Positions 42,922 through 52,607 of a stretch of 64,000 bases of DNA are shown piece after piece; the stretch's first letter is position 1, and the number at the start of each line of letters is the position of its first letter. The notes beneath the pieces are model-generated. The model saw only the letters and a program-made list of their open reading frames with translations. It was not told the DNA's origin and ran no database searches. Position numbers and translations under genes: made by a program. Source of the DNA: Phocaeicola faecium (GTDB lineage Bacteria; Bacteroidota; Bacteroidia; Bacteroidales; Bacteroidaceae). The stretch is taken from NCBI RefSeq assembly GCF_014837055.1, contig NZ_JACSPQ010000053.1:80663-144662 (forward strand), read 5' to 3'.

Positions 42922-43734
42922 TTATTTTCCCACAATCGATGTCAGCGGGTATTTATTCCCCTTGATGTCGGTAAGGAATGCTTTGGCAGAACCGAAGTTG
43001 AGGTACATGTCAAGACGGACAGGTAGGTGATTGCGGTCGTCGGTTATATAAAACGTTATGACTTCTTTTTCTTTACCTTTCGCATCGTATTCTACCAGTG
43101 AGAATACCAAACAGCGGTAAGTTACTCCGTTTTCTGCCGTGTAGTTTTCTTTGCGGCGGAATATCAGGGTTTGTTTCTCTACCGCCCGTCCGGTTGCCAT
43201 TGAGAACAGAATTTTTTGTCCAGGTTTGTAATCGGTTGGGTCGTAAGAACGTGCCTGAAGCAGGATACTCAACATATCGTACACGCAAACGGGCATTTCA
43301 TCGTGACGCTTGTCGGTTTTCCCGCGCAGTGTACGCTGCTGGTCGACTATACATTTACCGTTTTTATAGCTGAAACGCACCTCGTCAACCGTATAACGCT
43401 TGCCTTCTTCAGCTCCCTTCCGGAAATAAACCGGAATAAGATCTTCGGTGGTGATACAAGTCAGCGTATCGCGCATCTTGAAGAAGAAATCTATTTTCTT
43501 GTTGGTGTACGACTCCAAATCTGTCTGCAAGCAAGGTTTGCCCTCGAACGTAGAGTTATTGACAGTCATTTTTGCCCATCCTGCATTAATCCAAATGAAC
43601 TTCCAGTTGAATTTCAATTCGTAAGAGAGGGATTCTCCGGGCTTGATGGCATCGTTTACCGCGCCACACTGGGCCTTAACCATGCATATACTCCCTATCA
43701 GGAGGACTATGCAGAAAATTACTTTCTTCATCAT
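42922..43734 (-). CDS. DUF3108 family protein
   Basis: 270 residues with an N-terminal signal peptide (VIFCIVLLIGSICMVKA), so exported. Matches the DUF3108 pattern: 'GESLSYELKFNWKFIWINAG', 'TVNNSTFEGKPCLQTDLES', 'VYDMLSILLQARSYDP', and the C-terminal 'FYITDDRNHLPVRLDMYLNFGSAKAFL'. Function is unknown; the family is predicted to be periplasmic and lipocalin-like in strand pattern. It overlaps the preceding Big_5-type gene by 4 bases and belongs to the GH3/Big_5/DUF3108 operon. Confidence 0.87.
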   Translation of the reverse strand: MMKKVIFCIVLLIGSICMVKAQCGAVNDAIKPGESLSYELKFNWKFIWINAGWAKMTVNNSTFEGKPCLQTDLESYTNKKIDFFFKMRDTLTCITTEDLIPVYFRKGAEEGKRYTVDEVRFSYKNGKCIVDQQRTLRGKTDKRHDEMPVCVYDMLSILLQARSYDPTDYKPGQKILFSMATGRAVEKQTLIFRRKENYTAENGVTYRCLVFSLVEYDAKGKEKEVITFYITDDRNHLPVRLDMYLNFGSAKAFLTDIKGNKYPLTSIVGK

Positions 43735-45659
43735 TGTGTTCTTCCTAATTTACGGGCACGCTCTTTATTGCGGTCCTTGATTTTTTTAACTTCGTCAGGT
43801 TTCTGTTTCTTTATTTCGTCTAACTTCTGCTTATCAACCGGAGTGGCATGGATGTCCCATGTTTCTTCAAACTCGAAGTTTGCTTTCATTTCCCAAACTT
43901 TCGGGAAATAGAAAACCTCCTCCGCTTGTTTTTTCTCGGCATAGTTACCCGTATCCCATACTCCGTTTCCGTTTTCATCGTTAATGAGACGAATGTAGTA
44001 CTTCGTGCTGGGCTGCAAGAAATAAAAGTCGCAAGTATTCTTGTCTGTTACCGTTTGTTGGCGCACTACGCCGTCACTACTGTTCAACAGCTGTACGATG
44101 GCGCGGGGCGAAGCTCCTATGATATTTAAATATAACGTTCCGTAATCTTCCAATGTTTTAACTTTCAGCGTATTCTCTACTTTATTGGTGTAAAGCCCGT
44201 ATATCCCCTGAATACCCAGCGAGTCTATCTTCAACTGATACTCTTTACCCGGCTGCCAGTTGGCAAGGATTTGGTATTGCCTCGGAGCAACGGAGTCTGC
44301 CATGAAAATAAACGGAATATCCTGCCACAAACTGTCTACCATCATTGCTACATGAATAGCCGAAGTATCAATACGGGCTACCGGCTCGTCGAATTTAAGG
44401 ACTATATTGCGATTGATGTCTAACTCCGACGGCGCATCGACGTTCATCGTCAGGAATTTGGTTTCAACCCGTAACGTATCTCCTTTCTTTTCACGCTTCT
44501 TACGTTCCTTCTCTTCTTTCTTCCGAGCCTCTTCCGCCAAAGCCATACGCCGCTCTTTCCCTATCTTGTTCACCATGCGCAGGGTATCGATTTTCGGAAC
44601 CAATTGCCCCAACGTATCGGTTGCCAAATAATCTAACTGGATGGTCAGCGTATCGCGTTCGCAGAGCGTGGTATCTTTAATCCAATAATGAATCGTGTCG
44701 TTACGCAGATTAGACTCTACGACAAATGCATTTTCAGAATCGAAATCCAATCCGCGCAAAGTAGGAAGCGTATCAGACTTTGCACTAAAATACAGTGAGA
44801 AGCGATTCAGTTGCGCCCGTTCGCTTTTCATCAGATACTGAAGCGGATTTTCTTCTTTAAACGAGCGTAAAACCAAGTTATCGGGTAAGAAACGGGTGTA
44901 GTTCACTTCGTAAATCGTATCATAAGCTAAGGTATCGACTTCGTTCCATATCGTATCGTAGCGGACAGCTCCCGTCATGCTTGGCACGACCAATGAATCC
45001 AGATAAGCGATGGCCTCGGTTTTTGAGTCGAACAAATAGTTCTGATTACCGTCCATCAAAGCATAAATGCGGTAGGTTCCGGGAGATACTCCCCGGATGG
45101 TAAAATGCCCGCGACTGTCTGTACGCGAAATGCGGTCGAACGGCAATGTGGTAAACGCCGTATCATTCAGATTTTTATGTAATCCTACCTGAATACCTTT
45201 CACCGGCTCAAGGTCGGCAGCATTCAGCACCGTCCCCGAAACCTCCATCGTATCAATGGTTTCGCCCGTTGAAAATGCATAAGCGAAGTTTCCCATCGGA
45301 TTATCTTCGTTATTATCTACTATGGCATCTCCAAAATCAATGGTATAAGTTGTATTTTCTCTCAGTGTATCGAAGAACTCAACCAAAACACGCCGTCCAC
45401 TCACCTTTACCTCTGGAGCTTCGTTTTGAGGCGGAGAAATGATAACCTTTTCAGAGGCTTTGTCTAACTTGATATACTCATCAAACTCAATGCTGATTTT
45501 CTTTCGCTTATTATTGGTTGCATTCGGCTCCGGAGTGGCACGAATGAACTTGGGGGGAGTTTCATCATAAGGGCCACCGTCGGGAGTACCTGTACTGGCG
45601 CAAGCATAAAAGCCGATAATCACCAACAAAAAAGCTATGTATTTAGGTATAGGACGCAT
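43731..45659 (-). CDS. Ig-like (Big_5) domain lipoprotein
   Basis: 642-residue lipoprotein (signal 'IAFLLVIIGFYACAS'). The N-terminal Ig-like Big_5 domain is 'TPPKFIRATPEPNATNNK', 'KISIEFDEYIKLDKASEKV' and 'YTIDFGDAIVDNNEDN', a common Bacteroidetes module. A carboxypeptidase-regulatory-like segment ('SRTDSRGHFTIRGVSPGTYR') and a Lys/Glu-rich stretch ('EEARKKEEKERKKREKKGD') follow, then further beta-rich sequence and a highly basic tail. Probably a cell-surface or periplasmic scaffold; exact role unknown. It is flanked by GH3 and DUF3108 genes in one operon. Confidence 0.84.
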   Translation of the reverse strand: MRPIPKYIAFLLVIIGFYACASTGTPDGGPYDETPPKFIRATPEPNATNNKRKKISIEFDEYIKLDKASEKVIISPPQNEAPEVKVSGRRVLVEFFDTLRENTTYTIDFGDAIVDNNEDNPMGNFAYAFSTGETIDTMEVSGTVLNAADLEPVKGIQVGLHKNLNDTAFTTLPFDRISRTDSRGHFTIRGVSPGTYRIYALMDGNQNYLFDSKTEAIAYLDSLVVPSMTGAVRYDTIWNEVDTLAYDTIYEVNYTRFLPDNLVLRSFKEENPLQYLMKSERAQLNRFSLYFSAKSDTLPTLRGLDFDSENAFVVESNLRNDTIHYWIKDTTLCERDTLTIQLDYLATDTLGQLVPKIDTLRMVNKIGKERRMALAEEARKKEEKERKKREKKGDTLRVETKFLTMNVDAPSELDINRNIVLKFDEPVARIDTSAIHVAMMVDSLWQDIPFIFMADSVAPRQYQILANWQPGKEYQLKIDSLGIQGIYGLYTNKVENTLKVKTLEDYGTLYLNIIGASPRAIVQLLNSSDGVVRQQTVTDKNTCDFYFLQPSTKYYIRLINDENGNGVWDTGNYAEKKQAEEVFYFPKVWEMKANFEFEETWDIHATPVDKQKLDEIKKQKPDEVKKIKDRNKERARKLGRTQ

Positions 45660-45694
45660 GTATCAATAATATATTATTAATTCAAACCACTTTT

Positions 45695-47209
45695 TCAGCG
45701 TTTTGTTTTATTCAACTTCAGCATTTCTTCTATTGTTTCACGAGTATTACTCAAACGGGGCACTTTATGCTGGCCGCCCAACTTGCCTTTTTGTTTCAAC
45801 CAGTCGTGAAACAAATTCGGACGGGCTACGATGATCTCCAATTTTTGCAACGTAATGTCTTTATGGCGTTTGGCTTCGTAATCTGAGTTGATTTCCTGCA
45901 ATGCCTTATCCAACGTATCGCGGAACTTATCAAGCGAGTCGGGCATCACGCTAAATTCGATCAGCCACTGGTGACGGCATTTCGCATCGGCATCCATAAA
46001 CACCGGAGCAGCGGAATACTCCAACACCTGCGCACCGGTTTCCGCACAAGCGCGTTCTAATCCTTTTTCCGCATTATCCACCATCAGCTCTTCGCCGAAA
46101 GCATTGATAAAATGCTTCGTACGTCCGGTAATAACAAATTTATAGGGATTTTTTTGAGTAAACTTCACCGTATCGCCAAGAATATAACGCCACAAACCAC
46201 ACGAGGTACTGATAACCACTGCATAGTTCTTTCCAACTTCAATGCCTGTCAGCGGAACGATACGAGGATTCGGATTATCAATTTCTTCCAGCGGAATAAA
46301 TTCATAAAACACATCGTAATCTATCATCAGCAACATGGCAGGGTCATGCAAATCGCTTTGCAGGCCGAAGAAACCTTCGCTGGCATTATACGTTTCCATG
46401 TAATGCATCTTATCCGACGGAATCAATGCTTTATACTGTTCACGATATGGAGTAAAACATACGCCCCCGTGGAAAAAGACTTCCAAGTTGGGCCAAACCT
46501 CATTCAGATATTTCGCTCCTGTTTTCTCTAAAATACGTTTGATAACAGCCAGCATCCACGAAGGGACTCCCGACAGGTTGGTAACATTTTCGTGGATGGT
46601 TGTTTCGGCGATGCGCTCCACCTTTTCTTCAAACTCACTTAACAAAGCGATTTCTTTACTGGGAACGCGGATGAAATTAACCAGCGGATTGATATTTTGA
46701 ATCAAGATGGCAGACAAGTCGCCCACCAAGCTATCTTTCACATTGTAATTCGGGCTGTGACTACCTCCCAGAATCAACCCTTTCCCTGAGAAAAAACGAC
46801 TCTCCGGGTTCTGTTGCAAATAAAGAGCTACAGCATCCACCCCTCCTTGATAATGAAGATGATGCAGTCCGTCCTTACTTACAGGTATAAACTTGCTTTT
46901 GTCGTTCGTAGTTCCGGAAGACTTGGCATACCATACCACTTTACCCGGCCAAAGCACATCTTCTTCACCATGACGCATACGGTCAACATACCCTTTTACG
47001 TCTTCGTACGTTTGAATAGGGACCCGTTGAAAATCAGCGTAGGTCTTTATTTCACTATAATCATATTTCTTTCCCCATTCCGTAGAAGAGGCTGTTTGTA
47101 TCAGTTTTCGGAATACTCGGTCTTGTATAGCTTCTGCCTCGTTAGCATAACGCGCTATTGCCTGCTGCCTTGGTCCGAATACTTTTCCTATTAACTTTGT
47201 AGAATTCAT
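45695..47209 (-). CDS. GH3-family acyl-adenylating enzyme
   Basis: 504 residues of the GH3 family, relatives of plant enzymes (JAR1 and auxin-conjugating GH3) that adenylate a carboxylic acid and couple it to an amino acid. ATP motif 1 'YAKSSGTTNDKSKFIPV', motif 2 'METYNASEGFFGLQ', motif 3 'YILGDTVKF' and the C-terminal 'GRTKHFINAFGEELM' are all in order. Bacterial members are uncharacterised as far as I know. It is first of an operon with a surface lipoprotein and a DUF3108 protein, suggesting an envelope-related product. Cytoplasmic; no signal peptide. Confidence 0.92.
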   Translation of the reverse strand: MNSTKLIGKVFGPRQQAIARYANEAEAIQDRVFRKLIQTASSTEWGKKYDYSEIKTYADFQRVPIQTYEDVKGYVDRMRHGEEDVLWPGKVVWYAKSSGTTNDKSKFIPVSKDGLHHLHYQGGVDAVALYLQQNPESRFFSGKGLILGGSHSPNYNVKDSLVGDLSAILIQNINPLVNFIRVPSKEIALLSEFEEKVERIAETTIHENVTNLSGVPSWMLAVIKRILEKTGAKYLNEVWPNLEVFFHGGVCFTPYREQYKALIPSDKMHYMETYNASEGFFGLQSDLHDPAMLLMIDYDVFYEFIPLEEIDNPNPRIVPLTGIEVGKNYAVVISTSCGLWRYILGDTVKFTQKNPYKFVITGRTKHFINAFGEELMVDNAEKGLERACAETGAQVLEYSAAPVFMDADAKCRHQWLIEFSVMPDSLDKFRDTLDKALQEINSDYEAKRHKDITLQKLEIIVARPNLFHDWLKQKGKLGGQHKVPRLSNTRETIEEMLKLNKTKR

Positions 47210-47352
47210 CAGTTACTCTATTTCAATTCCTTAGTCTGCAAAGGTAGATTTTTTTCTACATAAATAAGGAACGCTTTGTATTATTTTTTCCTTTGATATG
47301 ACAATTATACAGTTTTTTCTTACCTTTACATCACAAAGCAAATACAGAAATT

Positions 47353-48366
47353 ATGAAGATAGGAATCTTGACTTCGGGAGGAGACTGTCCGGGAATCAAT
47401 GCAACGATACGCGGCGTCTGCAAAACAGCTATCAACTATTACGGAATGGAAGTATATGGTATTCATAGCGGTTTTCGTGGCTTATTGGATAATGATGTCA
47501 TTCCGTTAACTGAAAGTTCTTTAACCGGACTGCTCAATATGGGTGGAACCATTTTGGGAACTTCCAGAGAGAAACCTTTCAGAAGACGGGGAAACGTAGC
47601 CATGTCGGAAGACAAGCCTGCCATGCTGCTGAATACCATTCATGAACGCGGATTGGATTGCATTGTTTGCATTGGCGGAAACGGTACGTTAAAAACGGCT
47701 GCCAAACTGCAAGAAGCGGGAGTCAACGTGGTATCTATCCCCAAAACGATTGATAACGATGTATGGGGCACAGATATTTCTTTCGGATTCGACTCGGCTG
47801 TTTCTATTGCTACCGATGCCATCGACCGTCTTCACTCTACTGCCAGTTCACACCAGCGCGTCATGGTAATTGAAGTGATGGGACATAAAGCCGGATGGAT
47901 TGCGCTTTATTCCGGTATGGCGGGAGGCGGAGATATTATCCTACTTCCTGAGATTCCTTTCGATATGCACCGAATCGGAGACACAATTATCAACCGATTG
48001 AAAAAAGGGAAACCTTACTCTATCGTTGTCGTAGCCGAGGGGATTCCTACGCGCGACGGAAAAAAAGCTGCCCAATTTATTGCCGAAGAAATAGAATACG
48101 AAACCGGCTTTGAAACACGCGAAACGGTTTTGGGGTATATTCAAAGGGGAGGAAGCCCTACGGCTTTCGACCGTAACCTTGCTACCCGGATGGGAGGACA
48201 TGCAACCGAACTGATAGCGCAAGGCCAGTTCGGACGTATGGTGGCACTGCAAGGTGATGTCATCGGCTCTATTCCGTTACAAGAGACTGCCGGAAAATTA
48301 AAATTAGTCACAGAAAACCACGACCTCATCATACAAGGCCGCCGTATGGGGGTTTGCTTCGGATAA
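47353..48366 (+). CDS. pfkA: 6-phosphofructokinase (mixed ATP/PPi signature)
   Basis: Phosphorylates fructose 6-phosphate in glycolysis; 337 residues. Start 'MKIGILTSGGDCPGINATIRG', substrate loop 'IPKTIDNDVWGTDISFGFDS', 'RVMVIEVMGHKAGWIAL' and 'LGYIQRGGSPTAFDRNL'. At the positions that separate donors (E. coli 104 and 124) it has Gly in 'GGNGT', as in ATP enzymes, but Lys in 'PKTIDND', as in pyrophosphate enzymes. It also has Asn in place of the usual Asp 103. Donor choice is therefore uncertain. Followed by dus after 24 bases. Confidence 0.94.
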   Translation: MKIGILTSGGDCPGINATIRGVCKTAINYYGMEVYGIHSGFRGLLDNDVIPLTESSLTGLLNMGGTILGTSREKPFRRRGNVAMSEDKPAMLLNTIHERGLDCIVCIGGNGTLKTAAKLQEAGVNVVSIPKTIDNDVWGTDISFGFDSAVSIATDAIDRLHSTASSHQRVMVIEVMGHKAGWIALYSGMAGGGDIILLPEIPFDMHRIGDTIINRLKKGKPYSIVVVAEGIPTRDGKKAAQFIAEEIEYETGFETRETVLGYIQRGGSPTAFDRNLATRMGGHATELIAQGQFGRMVALQGDVIGSIPLQETAGKLKLVTENHDLIIQGRRMGVCFG

Positions 48367-48390
48367 AGATACTTAAACAAACCAACCGTA

Positions 48391-49377
48391 ATGAAGATAA
48401 GAAACATAGACTTAGGAAACCAACCCGTTTTATTGGCTCCGATGGAAGACGTAACCGACCCGGCTTTCCGTTTGTTATGCAAAGAGTTTGGAGCCGACAT
48501 GGTATACACTGAATTTGTATCAAGCGATGCCTTGATACGGTCGGTAGGAAAAACTTTACTTAAACTAAACATCAGCGAAAAAGAACGTCCCGTGGCTATT
48601 CAAATCTACGGAAAAGATACTGATACGATGGTCGAAGCTGCCCGCATTGTGGAACAAGCGCAGCCGGATATACTTGATTTGAATTTCGGTTGTCCGGTAA
48701 AACGGGTGGCAGGAAAGGGAGCGGGTTCAGGCATGTTGCAGAATGTCCCGAAGATGTTGGAAATCACCCGCGCCGTGGTTGATACCGTTAAGATTCCCGT
48801 TACCGTAAAAACCCGTCTGGGATGGGATGCCGAACACAAAATCATCGTCGAACTTGCCGAACAGTTGCAGGACTGCGGTATCGAGGCACTGACCATTCAC
48901 GGACGTACCCGCGCACAGATGTATACGGGAGAAGCCGACTGGACTCTGATAGGTGAAGTAAAAAAGAATCCGCGTATGCGTATCCCGATTATCGGTAACG
49001 GAGACATAACCACACCTCAACGCGCCAAAGAGTGTTTCGAACGTTACGGAGTGGATGCTATCATGATAGGACGTGCCAGCTTTGGCAGACCGTGGATATT
49101 CAAAGAGGTAAAACATTATCTGGCAACAGGTGAAGAATTACCGCCGTTGGGCTTTAAGTGGAAAATGGATGTGCTTCGCCGCGAGGTAGCAGACAGCGTT
49201 AGCCTGTTAGACGAACGCCGGGGGATTCTCCACGTACGCCGACATCTGGCAGCTTCCCCGCTGTTTAAGGGGATTCCTAATTTCAGAGACACACGCATCG
49301 CCATGCTTCGCGCCGAGACATTGGAAGAACTGTATGCGATATTGGATTCTATTGAAAAGCGATTCGAAAGCGAATAA
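48391..49377 (+). CDS. dus: tRNA-dihydrouridine synthase (DusB type)
   Basis: Flavin enzyme that reduces uridines in the tRNA D-loop; 328 residues. The TIM-barrel FMN-binding core starts 'PVLLAPMEDVTDPAFRLLCK' and contains 'DILDLNFGCPVKRVAGKGAGSG' with the active-site Cys, 'VTVKTRLGW', 'LTIHGRTRAQMYTGEADW' and 'IPIIGNGDITTPQ', then 'DAIMIGRASFGRPWIF'. The C-terminal helical tRNA-binding domain ends near 'ILDSIEKRF'. Probably cotranscribed with pfkA; convergent with the purine permease. Confidence 0.95.
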   Translation: MKIRNIDLGNQPVLLAPMEDVTDPAFRLLCKEFGADMVYTEFVSSDALIRSVGKTLLKLNISEKERPVAIQIYGKDTDTMVEAARIVEQAQPDILDLNFGCPVKRVAGKGAGSGMLQNVPKMLEITRAVVDTVKIPVTVKTRLGWDAEHKIIVELAEQLQDCGIEALTIHGRTRAQMYTGEADWTLIGEVKKNPRMRIPIIGNGDITTPQRAKECFERYGVDAIMIGRASFGRPWIFKEVKHYLATGEELPPLGFKWKMDVLRREVADSVSLLDERRGILHVRRHLAASPLFKGIPNFRDTRIAMLRAETLEELYAILDSIEKRFESE

Positions 49378-49399
49378 CTTTTCAACAGAACCCCACTTT

Positions 49400-50737
49400 T
49401 TATTCTTTCACCCGTATCAACAGATTCGACAGAATGGCTGTCAGCCCGCCTGTTGTGATACCCGAAGAAAAGATGTTACGAACCGTATCGGGTAATTGAC
49501 TCAGAATTTCCGGTACGAGTTCGACACTCAGTCCGAAAGAAAAACTCAAAGCCATCACCAATGTAGCCTTACGGTCTATCTTTTGGGCGGCAATAATGCG
49601 GATACCTGCCGCAGCCACGGTTCCGAACATCAGTAGAGTGGCGCCTCCCAATACAGGTTCGGGCATGAGTGAAAACACAAGTCCCACTGCCGGAAACAGT
49701 CCCAACAGAATCAGGAATCCTGCAATGAAATAACCCACATAACGGCTCGCCACACCGGTAAGCTGAATCATTCCGTTATTTTGTGCAAAGATGGAGTTGG
49801 GGAATGAGTTGAAGATACCTGCTAACATTGAATTAAACCCATCTGCCAAGATACCGCCCGAAGCCCGTTTCACAAATTTTTCTCCCGTTATCGGTTCTCC
49901 GGAAATAAGCGAGTTGGCTGTAATGTCGCCATACGCTTCTATCGCCGTTATCAGATAAACCAGTGCAAGTCCGATGATAGCCGATATGTCGAACGAGATT
50001 CCGTAACGGAAAGGAATAGGGATATTCACTCCTCCAAAGTTTTGAACAGACGAAAAATCAACCATGCCCAAAGCCCATGCCGCCACGTAACCTATCACCA
50101 GCCCTATTACGATGGAACTCATACGCAAGTAGCGGTTTGAGCTGCGGTTAAAGAAGATAATCAACACCAATACCAAAGCCGCCAGTCCCACGTGCTCCAA
50201 AGCGCCGAATGTGCCGTCTGCTTTCGCTACTTCACCGCCACCGCAAGCCGAAATGCCCACTTTTATCAGACTCATGCCGATAAGTGTCACCACAATTCCC
50301 GAAACTAACGGGGTTATTACCTTACGTGTATATTTCAGTATCCTACTGATAAGCATTTCTACCGATGAAGCTACGATACACGCACCGAATATCGTACTCA
50401 ATCCTCCGGTAACGCCTGCCGTAATAATAGGCCCGATGAAAGAAAAACTGGTTCCCTGAATACAGAGTAGTCCGCACCCCACCGGTCCGATGCGCCGACA
50501 TTGAATAAATGTTGAAATACCCGATGCAAACAATGCCATCGACACCAGAAACCCCGTCGTTTCCAAATCGAGCTTCAATGCTCCGGCGATAATCAGCGGA
50601 GGCGTGATAATTGCAACAAAGATAGCAAGCAGATGTTGGAGTGCAGCAAAAACCGTATCTTTCAAAGGAGGACGGTCATTCAACCCATAGATAAGTCCGG
50701 CTTTCTGAGCCGAATCCTGTTGTGTTTTTTTTTCCAT
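49400..50737 (-). CDS. Nucleobase:cation symporter-2 (xanthine/uric-acid permease type)
   Basis: Inner-membrane purine transporter of the NCS2 (NAT) family, 445 residues and about 14 membrane segments. Family features are the N-terminal 'LQHLLAIFVAIITPPLIIAGAL', 'GPVGCGLLCIQGTSFSFIGP', the substrate loop 'YLITAIEAYGDITANSLI' and 'NSIFAQNNGMIQLTGVASRYVG', the NAT signature region. It follows xpt by 11 bases; import plus phosphoribosylation together salvage xanthine (or guanine). Specificity within purines is inferred from the xpt linkage. Confidence 0.93.
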   Translation of the reverse strand: MEKKTQQDSAQKAGLIYGLNDRPPLKDTVFAALQHLLAIFVAIITPPLIIAGALKLDLETTGFLVSMALFASGISTFIQCRRIGPVGCGLLCIQGTSFSFIGPIITAGVTGGLSTIFGACIVASSVEMLISRILKYTRKVITPLVSGIVVTLIGMSLIKVGISACGGGEVAKADGTFGALEHVGLAALVLVLIIFFNRSSNRYLRMSSIVIGLVIGYVAAWALGMVDFSSVQNFGGVNIPIPFRYGISFDISAIIGLALVYLITAIEAYGDITANSLISGEPITGEKFVKRASGGILADGFNSMLAGIFNSFPNSIFAQNNGMIQLTGVASRYVGYFIAGFLILLGLFPAVGLVFSLMPEPVLGGATLLMFGTVAAAGIRIIAAQKIDRKATLVMALSFSFGLSVELVPEILSQLPDTVRNIFSSGITTGGLTAILSNLLIRVKE

Positions 50738-50748
50738 GAACCGGAGAT

Positions 50749-51318
50749 TTACTCTTTTATCTTAATCTGACAGTTATCCAAACTCTCGATTATTGCCAAT
50801 GACTCGACATGAATGCCTTGCTCGCGCAGGTAATCGCCACCGTGCTGAAATGATTTTTCAATCAAAAAGCCCATGCCTACCAACTCTGCTCCTGCCTTCC
50901 GAACCAAGTCGATAATGCCTTTTGCCGCATTGCCGTTGGCAAGGAAGTCGTCGATAAACAACACACGGTCGCCCGGACAAAGGTAATCCTTGCTTACACA
51001 CACATCATACGTGCGGTCTTTCGTAAACGAGTAAACCGTGGTAGTCAGCATGTTTTCCATCGTACTCGGCTTTTTCTTCTTGGCAAATACCACGGGAAGT
51101 TCCAACAAATATCCTACCATGATGGCAGGTGCGATACCGCTCGCCTCAATGGTCATCACCTTGTTAATCTTCGTACTGGCGAAGCGCCGTACAAATTCTA
51201 CCGCCATCGATTTCATCAGAATCGGATCCATTTGGTGATTGATAAAACTGTCTACCTTGAGAATGCCTCCCTCAAAACATTTCCCGTCGCGCATGATGCG
51301 TTCTTTCAGAGCTTTCAT
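50749..51318 (-). CDS. xpt: Xanthine phosphoribosyltransferase
   Basis: Converts xanthine and PRPP to XMP; 189 residues. The N-terminus '[20 protein letters not shown]' and '[11 protein letters not shown]' are typical of Xpt. The phosphoribosyl-binding loop is '[20 protein letters not shown]', and '[18 protein letters not shown]' covers the catalytic flexible loop. First of the xpt/permease operon. A TACCTTTG -7 box on the minus strand lies about 40 bases upstream. No purine riboswitch is apparent, unlike in Firmicutes. Confidence 0.95.
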   Translation of the reverse strand: MKALKERIMRDGKCFEGGILKVDSFINHQMDPILMKSMAVEFVRRFASTKINKVMTIEASGIAPAIMVGYLLELPVVFAKKKKPSTMENMLTTTVYSFTKDRTYDVCVSKDYLCPGDRVLFIDDFLANGNAAKGIIDLVRKAGAELVGMGFLIEKSFQHGGDYLREQGIHVESLAIIESLDNCQIKIKE

Positions 51319-51408
51319 ATTCCTGAATAAATTGTATTAAGATGTGTATTATTTAAGGTTTGCAAAGGTACAAGTTTTTGCGCAAAAACAGGAATAATCG
51401 AAAACAAA

Positions 51409-51464
51409 AGACACAGAAATACAGCCAACTGCTTTATATCAAGCAAATGCCGCTTTCTGTGTCT
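51409..51464 (-). terminator. Terminator of the fimbrillin gene
   Basis: Stem AGACACAGAAA / TTTCTGTGTCT with a 34-base loop; on the minus strand followed by TTTTGTTTTCG. It lies 12 bases after the stop codon. Confidence 0.65.
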
Positions 51465-51476
51465 TCCTTCTTTTAC

Positions 51477-52445
51477 TTATTCTGCGGGATTTTCTTCAAC
51501 AGAAATATCGGGTAATGTCTCTACATCCCATCCTTCTATCGTATTTCCAACCACAGTCAAGCCTTCTTTCGATAGTTTTAATGTATAATTATAAAACTTG
51601 CCCGAATCGAATGTCGTACCCATCTGGTCGGTCGAAGCTGTATACGAAATTCCATCACGCTGATAAGCAATCGAAAAGTGCAAATTCTCCTTTAGCTTTG
51701 AGGGGTTGAACAATGCCAAAACCCGATATCCTGTTTCCGCTTCTACTGTCTGTGGCTCCTCATAACTGAACGTCAGTGAATTGCCCGAATTTTCTTCGAT
51801 TACCAAAACAGTATCCTTTTCAGAAGTAGCTCCGAACTGATAGCTGCATTTACTAAACAAATCTTTTCCTTCAAATTTTATTTCGTTCATTGATACGTTT
51901 TCCGATTCCTTGTCTTTTTTTATCGTCACCGAAACCAACGCATAGACATGTTTAAAAGCTGATTGTCCGGTAAAAGAGACCACTCCGTCATTTGTCTCGT
52001 ACGAAGCAGTACAGCGGGCTACGAGAAAATCTTGTTTCCCTATGCCGGAAAGCGTGCCCGACTGTTTACTTAAATCCGTCATTTCAACTGCCGTCCGGGA
52101 AACTGTCGCATCCGAATAAGGATAATAAGCACAAAAAGTGTACTCATTTACTTTATCTTTCCATTGCAGGTTCTGTTCCGTTTGCCATTCTCCACTTTCC
52201 AGTGTCCACTTTGCCTGATTCTCTTCTTCGGGCATAAAAAAGCCGATGTTATCGCCTTCCTGAAACGTGGAAGTCCCCCCTTCTTCGGTACTTGTACGTG
52301 ATGCAACATGGTTGCTCCACACCGATGCCCGTAACCTTAACTGTAATGCCTCATCAGAATGTTCTGCTAAAAACTCGTTTTGCTGACACGAAGTCAGTAA
52401 GGAAATGCCCCAACAACAAATCCCGATAAATTCACGTTTTTTCAT
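51477..52445 (-). CDS. Fimbrillin-family lipoprotein
   Basis: 322 residues with a lipoprotein signal (GICCWGISLLTSC). Resembles the fimbrillin (Mfa-like) family of Bacteroidetes: 'FQEGDNIGFFMPEEENQAKW', 'YTFCAYYPYSDATVSRTAVE', 'LSFSFEEPQ'-type strand region and 'FYNYTLKLSKEGLTVVGNTI' at the end. Members form fimbriae or surface adhesins assembled from lipidated precursors by protease-assisted strand exchange. It is single, with no anchor or tip-fimbrillin genes beside it, so a role outside a canonical fimbria is possible. Confidence 0.85.
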   Translation of the reverse strand: MKKREFIGICCWGISLLTSCQQNEFLAEHSDEALQLRLRASVWSNHVASRTSTEEGGTSTFQEGDNIGFFMPEEENQAKWTLESGEWQTEQNLQWKDKVNEYTFCAYYPYSDATVSRTAVEMTDLSKQSGTLSGIGKQDFLVARCTASYETNDGVVSFTGQSAFKHVYALVSVTIKKDKESENVSMNEIKFEGKDLFSKCSYQFGATSEKDTVLVIEENSGNSLTFSYEEPQTVEAETGYRVLALFNPSKLKENLHFSIAYQRDGISYTASTDQMGTTFDSGKFYNYTLKLSKEGLTVVGNTIEGWDVETLPDISVEENPAE

Positions 52446-52607
52446 AAATACTATTCTTTTTATAAATGTAAGAAACCATTCTCATTTGTATGACAATAAC
52501 GTTACATCCTGTTCACTGTATACCACATTTTAGCAGAAAAACCCGTGGGTCTCTTGTTTTTTCCTTATTTTTGTAAGCACATTTAAAGATTAAAACAACA
52601 GTTATCT

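Noticed and set aside
51319..51408. Purine riboswitch upstream of xpt
   Set aside because: The leader is short and lacks the paired loops and core residues of the purine aptamer.
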